Shown here piece by piece: positions 59,701 to 64,000 of a stretch of 64,000 nt of DNA. The notes under the pieces were generated by a model, which was not told the DNA's origin, searched no databases, and worked only from the letters and a program-made list of their open reading frames with translations. Position numbers and translations under genes: made by a program. The stretch is from a virus. The stretch is from positions 22,051-86,050 of IMG/VR virus record IMGVR_UViG_3300008625_000007, one strand, 5' to 3'. Positions within the stretch are counted from its first letter, which is position 1; every line of letters begins with the position of its first letter.

Positions 59701-59832
59701 AACAAATGCTCGACCCTGATCAGCCGTACCTATAACACCAGCAGGTGTACCTGTAGGCGCAGCCTTTGTTGGGCCTGATAGGTCGATTTCCCTTGTGGAA
59801 ACCCCAGGACTCTTAAATGTCAGTTCAGCCAT
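56749..59832 (-). CDS. tail sheath protein, copy 1
   Basis: A 1027-residue contractile sheath protein. The N-terminus MAELTFKSPGVSTREIDLSG and the C-terminal FGQKTLLAAQSALDRVNVRR, then FLFEPNRESTLARF are sheath hallmarks. It is much longer than T4 gp18 (659), with large inserted surface domains in the middle. It is a diverged paralogue of the gene at 59866. ATG 59832 is chosen because the paralogue begins the same way (MAE-x-TF); a TTG two codons earlier is the alternative. AGGAG lies ten bases upstream. Confidence 0.93.
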   Translation of the reverse strand: MAELTFKSPGVSTREIDLSGPTKAAPTGTPAGVIGTADQGRAFVPITVATFADFVAEFGNTDGVKFGPMAMRQWLNYAKAGTYLRLLGAGDGKKRNSGGDVTNAGFTVGAQEAKANGLIGPNAYAGSTVAGAGNAGVLGRTHLLGVIMEESGSSAAFTDAGLGTVQPILRGVVMVPSGVVCALSASRSTVTNNTPLGSPSANNYAAGSSFGTGGADNAGSSNGAVNLAGGRQEFVMLLNGHTHTDAYPTIITASFDPNVPNYFANVLNTDPTKLQNAGHYLYAHWDVYPAIAYPTGSSLVSSTYAAATAGGTVSNEDIAFLMTSSISRANSTDANVPDFDSYKDRFRTAVSPYVISQKYGGKNNNLFRIHALDDGAIGNTRVKISIENIVKSTNVNQPFGAFDLLVRDYNDSDTEPVVIEKFSKLSLDPGSDRYVARQIGDYHLYYDFDKRVGSQKLILEGAYPNKSNYIRVETNTQLDKGKLPADCLPVGFRGPQHLVTSGSSIFGQPGDSATPLLNSSVASRLVQYPVPYRATVSKNVTPKKALAAELYWGVQFEVKDLVAEPNKNVKLDPSIKHYSTYFANYSQSGRKAMVGNNEGTADSSGTVLDADKFNNNLFSLENIQVCTTTDSTPVADSKQWAAAVYRRSGVAASSIPDIDGTARTLNASGGSRLLSVANDFGLSSARRFLKFSFIVQGGFDGVNIFNNEKAKFSNIAVTKEMADVTLQGGVTGPTVAAYRKAMDVLAERSDVDIQLLAVPGIRHKSVSDYVIQSVEERFDAMYIMDIENKDTYNEVVTGSAQLTSVTNTVNTFSGRNLDSSFAAAYFPDVIMTDVGTSTNVQVPPSVAVLGAFALNDSVAYPWFAPAGFTRGALKNVLESQVKLSRANLDALYDVDINPITAFPQTKGEVVVFGQKTLLAAQSALDRVNVRRLLIEIRRQVRAIGDTFLFEPNRESTLARFSAAVNPVLARIQAQQGLDRFKVQIDTTTTTQADVENNTVRGKIFLQPTRSVEFISLDFVVTNAGTEI

Positions 59833-59857
59833 TTCCAAAAATCTCCTGTTTCTCTCT

Positions 59858-59864
59858 TAACTAT
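59858..59864 (-). promoter_or_regulatory. candidate late promoter motif ATAGTTA
   Basis: The minus strand has GATATAGTTAAG 26 bases before the first sheath start codon, a one-base variant of the ATATTTA box. Confidence 0.3.
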
Positions 59865-59865
59865 A

Positions 59866-62800
59866 TCACGCAAAATCTACACCGCTGTTTGTGATGATAA
59901 AATCTATCGCAATAAATTCGATTGCCCTTGTCGGCACAATAACGATTCGACCATTCAGCTTGTTGCTTTCAACATCTTCGGAAGTATTGTTGGTGTCATC
60001 CATAACAACCTTGAAAGACTCTATACCCTGCTGCGCCTGAATCGCAGCTAGCATCGGTGTAACTAGATTTATGAATCGTGCTCTTGTAGCAGCGTTATTC
60101 GGCTCAAAAAGAATCTTATTAGCAACGCCAACAACCTGACGCTTGAGTTCAAGCAACATCCTACGGACATTCACTCGATCCAACGCAGATTGAGTAAGCT
60201 GCATCGTCTTTTGGCCAAATATTACAAATCCACCATTCGGAAAGTTCGCAATCGGGTTAATTCGATTATCGTATAAATCATCTCTATCGCTTGCGGTCAA
60301 CCTAACATCGGTGTTCGTAACAATTCCTAACCCACCTCTATTAAATCCAGCAGGAGCAAACCAAGGATATGCAACAGCATCGTTGTACGCTAACGCTGCA
60401 AGAGCAGCAATAGACGATGGAACGCGGACTGCCTCGCCGGTGTTTGAGTCGTTGATATAAACATCAGGGAAGTACGCGGCGCAATAATTGTTGTCAACCG
60501 CCCTTGACTCGAATTGCTCTGCTGTTTCCCTCACGTCGGGGGTGGAGTTGGAGGCGCTCTGAATCAACGTCCTATCTTCATCTCCAAATAGGCGTGTGGA
60601 GCTCTCTGACCATGACGGAATGTCCATTAAGTAAATGGCCATTGAATAATCACGGACTCTATTGGCAGCCCAATCAGTGACAAATGTGTCTCTTATACCG
60701 GGTATTGTTAGGATGTTGCTACGTACCGTCATGGGATCTGTCATGATACGAGCAGCTTCTTTATACGCAAATATATTATTGTTGAGACGACCGGATCCAG
60801 CGGGATTAGTACTAAGACCAATTGTAGAAGCGCTAAATTCATCAGCAGCCTTCCCTGTTTCACCAGACGCGTCGGTCGACGTAGCTCGATCGTTCATTAA
60901 TGACATGTCTTTATCAAGAATATTCAAGCCGTCGAATCCACCGTATAGCGGAGTCGTGAACTTAAGGTAACTCGTAAAACGATTAAAATGCACTGACGAT
61001 GAATTAACAAGCGAAGCAAAAGTAACTCTATTTCCTGCACCGTCTGGATCATTTACCACATAGGTTTGCGAATCAGGTACACCATTTCGAATATATGATG
61101 CCTCAAGCATGTGCTCCTTTGCAGAACCAGTTACATATTGTAGTAATGTTGCAGAATTTGAACCTGCTGTGGCGATCGTGACTTTGGCAAGTGAAAACTT
61201 GTTAGCGTTAAATGTAGCGACTGCAGAGCCAGAAACTAAAGTATCAAGCTTTTGAATTCCCTGGAACTTCGTATATGCTGAAACTGTCGGGTTTGGCAGA
61301 GAAGACACATTCTGGTCCAAAACAGCACTGGAAAGGTCGTTCTCCTTCGGGCATCTTTCAAACTTTGTACCCCAGTAGAGCCTCCCATCAACACGCTCGT
61401 CGTCACCAGGCAGCCCAGAGAACCACGGTGATGCGTTGACCGCACCACGGGTAATCTTAAAGCGCATCGGAAGAGGAGGAACAATTGAGCCTGTCAGCGC
61501 CGATGTGACGCGACCCGCGAGACGCGGGTTGTCGAGTTGTCCGTACGTCACTCCATCAAACTCAAGAGCACCCTTGAGCGAGTCTGTCAGAGCGTCTGAC
61601 GTCTTTATAGCAGGGATCCCAGCGAAACCGAACGGTAAAGCATCTGACGGTACTTGCTCCCTATAAACAGCTTCTTCTATAACAACTCTAATATGTACAG
61701 ATTGATTAGGATATTTTCCACTAACGACAATTCTTCTTTCATCGTCGTTTTCTGCATCGAAATTGTACCGTGCCTTATAGTCACCAATTTTTCTACCGAC
61801 AAAGCTTTCTGAGTTGGGATCTAAAGTGCATGCAGGATAGCTTTCCAGTACCTCGGGATCTAAATCGGTGTCGCCAAACCGACGGACCTGAACCTCAAAC
61901 GTACCAAATGGGTAATTCTTATTTGAGCTAGCCCGCAAATTCGCAATAGAAACCTTGACTTTATTATTCCCGTATGCTCCGTCCGACAGGGCTTCAAAAT
62001 TGAATAATTTATATTCTGTGCTTCCGTATGGTTGTGATAGTATAGCGGGAGACGTAGGAGTTGTATATCGTGTGTCGTAACGACCGAACAACATTGTAAA
62101 CTCGTTGCCCGCGCCCGAGCTTAATGTTCGGCCATAATTTCCAGAACCTGAAAGAATGGCAATAGACCCCGCGGTTTCAAGAACAGGAGCGATCTCATTT
62201 TCTACAGCAAAATCCATGTAAAGAAGGTGCTGGTTCGTGTAAAACTTCGTAGGATCAGTGTTCAAAACGTTCGCAATATACGCGTCACTTGCAGGATCAA
62301 GTGACGCAGTTACAACTTTAACACCGGGATAGCTTGGAAGCTGATTACAGAAAGCTGACCCAAGCGAAGAAGAAATCGCAAGCAAGAAATTACCACCAAT
62401 ATTGTTGGCTGCAGCGGTGGGAGCGCATCCATCGGTCATGTGGTTAGCCCAAGAGTCACCGACATCCATCACTTGTATTCTTGCGTTGACCGAACTAAAA
62501 ATAACACCTCTCACTATATGAAGAGCGCTTGAATTACTGAAACTTGGGTTATCAGTAAATTCCGGCATCGCTGCAGCTTCATTCGCGACTGCATCGTGCT
62601 TTGCAACTAAAAATTGCACCACGCCATTCTGAGCCTTATTCGTGGGCGGGGAAGCAGATATATTCCCCGACAAGACAAATCCTGCGTTTACCACTGTGCC
62701 GTAGGTTTGAGTGTTTGTTATGTTAGTTGTGGATTCATTCGCACCGGCACCTAAAACGCGCATGTACGTTACTGCTGTTCTATTTTGTAGGAATGCTTGG

Positions 62801-63009
62801 ACTGCATACGGTCCAAAGCGGTCGGGGTCAATGTCTCCAAAGCGATTCAAAAAATCTTGAAAACTGCCGACTGTTACGGGCACAAATGCCGGTCCCTTCT
62901 CAGCAGTACCTACGATTCCTGCTGGAACACCCGTTATTTCGGTCTTTCTCGTCGACGCGTCTATTTCGCGTTCAAAAAAGCCCGGGGATCTAAATGTCTG
63001 TTCTGCCAT
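59866..63009 (-). CDS. tail sheath protein, copy 2
   Basis: A 1047-residue sheath paralogue. The N-terminus MAEQTFRSPGFFEREIDAST, GVPAGIVGTAEKGPAFVPVTV and the C-terminal FGQKTMQLTQSALDRVNVRR mirror copy 1, while the middle has diverged strongly. Both genes keep full reading frames, so neither is a decaying duplicate. Two sheath proteins may form different parts or alternate in the tail. ATG 63009 follows AGGAG by nine bases. Confidence 0.92.
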   Translation of the reverse strand: MAEQTFRSPGFFEREIDASTRKTEITGVPAGIVGTAEKGPAFVPVTVGSFQDFLNRFGDIDPDRFGPYAVQAFLQNRTAVTYMRVLGAGANESTTNITNTQTYGTVVNAGFVLSGNISASPPTNKAQNGVVQFLVAKHDAVANEAAAMPEFTDNPSFSNSSALHIVRGVIFSSVNARIQVMDVGDSWANHMTDGCAPTAAANNIGGNFLLAISSSLGSAFCNQLPSYPGVKVVTASLDPASDAYIANVLNTDPTKFYTNQHLLYMDFAVENEIAPVLETAGSIAILSGSGNYGRTLSSGAGNEFTMLFGRYDTRYTTPTSPAILSQPYGSTEYKLFNFEALSDGAYGNNKVKVSIANLRASSNKNYPFGTFEVQVRRFGDTDLDPEVLESYPACTLDPNSESFVGRKIGDYKARYNFDAENDDERRIVVSGKYPNQSVHIRVVIEEAVYREQVPSDALPFGFAGIPAIKTSDALTDSLKGALEFDGVTYGQLDNPRLAGRVTSALTGSIVPPLPMRFKITRGAVNASPWFSGLPGDDERVDGRLYWGTKFERCPKENDLSSAVLDQNVSSLPNPTVSAYTKFQGIQKLDTLVSGSAVATFNANKFSLAKVTIATAGSNSATLLQYVTGSAKEHMLEASYIRNGVPDSQTYVVNDPDGAGNRVTFASLVNSSSVHFNRFTSYLKFTTPLYGGFDGLNILDKDMSLMNDRATSTDASGETGKAADEFSASTIGLSTNPAGSGRLNNNIFAYKEAARIMTDPMTVRSNILTIPGIRDTFVTDWAANRVRDYSMAIYLMDIPSWSESSTRLFGDEDRTLIQSASNSTPDVRETAEQFESRAVDNNYCAAYFPDVYINDSNTGEAVRVPSSIAALAALAYNDAVAYPWFAPAGFNRGGLGIVTNTDVRLTASDRDDLYDNRINPIANFPNGGFVIFGQKTMQLTQSALDRVNVRRMLLELKRQVVGVANKILFEPNNAATRARFINLVTPMLAAIQAQQGIESFKVVMDDTNNTSEDVESNKLNGRIVIVPTRAIEFIAIDFIITNSGVDFA

Positions 63010-63043
63010 GAGTCAGGTCTCCTGGATCTACTTTCATCACAAA

Positions 63044-63050
63044 TAACTAT
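63044..63050 (-). promoter_or_regulatory. candidate late promoter motif ATAGTTA
   Basis: The minus strand has AAATAGTTATTT 35 bases before the second sheath start codon. It is the weakest member of the set by spacing. Confidence 0.3.
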
Positions 63051-63074
63051 TTCGTGCAAAGGGTAAATGTCACA

Positions 63075-64000
63075 TCAATCCTTGAAGAGATCGCCTAAAT
63101 CGATAGATAATCCATACGATGGGTATTTTGACTGTCGAAAAACCGTCTCTCCCTTCTTGTTGTTCGCATATAACACGTTGTATTGTGATGTTTCATCCTT
63201 CCCAGTAAAGGGGTTTCTTTTAGTAATTATTACTTTCGGTCTGTTCGGATACGTAGCACCCGTACTTGTTGAATCCGAATTTGTCGAGCCGATGTTAACG
63301 TTGTTTGAGACAACAGTTACGGCACCCGGAAATCCGGTAGTTAATACGCTATTTGACCCTACAGGCATCGCTTGCCCCGGAATTCCCATATCATCAGTAT
63401 CAATATCTTCCAATATGAAATGGCCCGGCTCACCTGCGGCGACAGAAGACGGAGCACCAGTATTCATATGGGAACTTAATTCTGAGACTCCAAAATTAAT
63501 ATCTGGAGCAGAAATTGATCTTCTAAATGGCACAGGCAGTCCGGGCTCTTGCGGTGCAACAACATAAGCCGGCACACTCACACTAAAACTATACTTAACT
63601 AGTCTTTCATCATCAGAAAAATCATCAAAATTATTGCTTGGGTTTAACGCGGCGTCAATATAAGCGGAAAATTTATACCCTGATTTTGTAGTTATTAAGA
63701 ATGTTCGTTGATGATTTTGGGTATACCCGCCCATAACAGTTGTCAATAGCGAATTCATTTCTTGAGTGTACTGGGTCCAAAAAGTAATCTCATAATTCGC
63801 AGTGTATTGTTTGATTGGAGGAATTTCAATAAATTCAATTATGTTTTTGGCAGTGTGCGGCTCGAGTATTGTTCCGCCACTTACAGCTATTGGCGTAGGA
63901 AAGACTGTTCGTCGGGTTGCAATACGACCACCATCAGTTCCTCCCCCAAGCCCAGCATCAGTCTTATTTCCAGCGCTAACTGCTATATCATCAGCGTTTT
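63075..64000 (-). CDS. neck/tail-completion-type structural protein, 5' end cut by window edge
   Basis: The frame is open from the stop at 63075 to the window end (at least 308 residues), so the true start lies beyond 64000; the internal ATG at 63758 is not convincing. Visible segments include EFIEIPPIKQYTANYEITFW, then EMNSLLTTVMGGYTQNHQRT, LVKYSFSVSVPAYVVAPQEP, and a Ser/Asn/Thr/Gly-rich middle. The end is PSYGLSIDLGDLFKD. Position just before the sheath genes, plus the beta-rich pattern, suit a neck, sheath-terminator or tail-completion protein. I cannot name a homologue with certainty. Confidence 0.65.
   Translation of the reverse strand, partial: NADDIAVSAGNKTDAGLGGGTDGGRIATRRTVFPTPIAVSGGTILEPHTAKNIIEFIEIPPIKQYTANYEITFWTQYTQEMNSLLTTVMGGYTQNHQRTFLITTKSGYKFSAYIDAALNPSNNFDDFSDDERLVKYSFSVSVPAYVVAPQEPGLPVPFRRSISAPDINFGVSELSSHMNTGAPSSVAAGEPGHFILEDIDTDDMGIPGQAMPVGSNSVLTTGFPGAVTVVSNNVNIGSTNSDSTSTGATYPNRPKVIITKRNPFTGKDETSQYNVLYANNKKGETVFRQSKYPSYGLSIDLGDLFKD

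Noticed and set aside
1-64000. CRISPR array, tRNA genes, insertion sequences, integrase or attachment sites
   Set aside because: I scanned for regular short repeats, cloverleaf-like GTTC/T-loop patterns and transposase motifs and saw none. A small tRNA could still be missed by eye.

Overview
The window is a contiguous piece of a large tailed-phage genome, most likely a marine T4-like myovirus infecting a Gram-negative bacterium. Every gene I accept lies on the minus strand, so transcription runs from high to low coordinates. Genes are packed tightly, with many TAATG or ATGA stop/start overlaps, and no gap exceeds about 115 bases. I saw no rRNA, tRNA, insertion sequence, integrase or CRISPR array. 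The contractile-tail genes identify a myovirus. The T4-family proteins (gp18/gp19/gp26-like, gp32-like SSB) place it near the T4 superfamily, and the N-terminal style of many small proteins resembles marine metagenomic phages (from memory, no search run).

Layout, read in the direction of transcription. 64000-43105: tail module with a neck protein cut by the window edge, two tandem tail-sheath paralogues, tail tube, a gp26-like chaperone with a possible frameshifted extension, tape measure, and large baseplate proteins. 43098-33107: replication and recombination (family A-like polymerase, DnaQ-like exonuclease, SSB, RecA/UvsX, 5'-nuclease, DnaB-type helicase, class II ribonucleotide reductase), mixed with two small putative internal proteins. 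33094-31090: IscU-Nfu-IscA iron-sulfur cassette, ClpP-like protease, acyl-CoA thioesterase. 31097-25580: endolysin, complete type II glutamine synthetase, MBD4-like DNA glycosylase, all-alpha NTP pyrophosphatase, J-domain protein, zinc metallopeptidase. 25534-13828: GT-A glycosyltransferase, DnaE-type polymerase, ThyA-fold enzyme with a dCMP-hydroxymethylase-like residue, UDP-galactopyranose mutase, second glycosyltransferase, kinase, sugar epimerase, cupin, DHH phosphoesterase, MT-A70 methylase, dCMP deaminase. 13779-2100: a block of acidic, helical and enzyme-like proteins including an Fe/Mn superoxide dismutase, a ParB/Srx-fold protein and a PCD-like protein, with small membrane proteins that may act in lysis. 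2029-1: small proteins, a PD-(D/E)XK-like nuclease and a 5'-nuclease cut by the left edge.

Two systems stand out. First, about twelve otherwise unrelated proteins begin with a short basic amphipathic helix ending in an L-x-E tripeptide. This resembles the capsid-targeting sequence of T4 internal proteins, which the gp21 prohead protease removes at (L/I)-x-E. If correct, the virion carries a large internal proteome including superoxide dismutase, a metallopeptidase and a ParB-like protein. Second, a set of enzymes is consistent with a hydroxymethylcytosine-type DNA hypermodification: ThyA-fold enzyme with Asn-to-Asp substitution, dNTP pyrophosphatase, kinase, UDP-galactopyranose mutase, glycosyltransferases and an MBD4-like glycosylase that could repair deaminated modified cytosine. 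Both are inferences from motifs and context.
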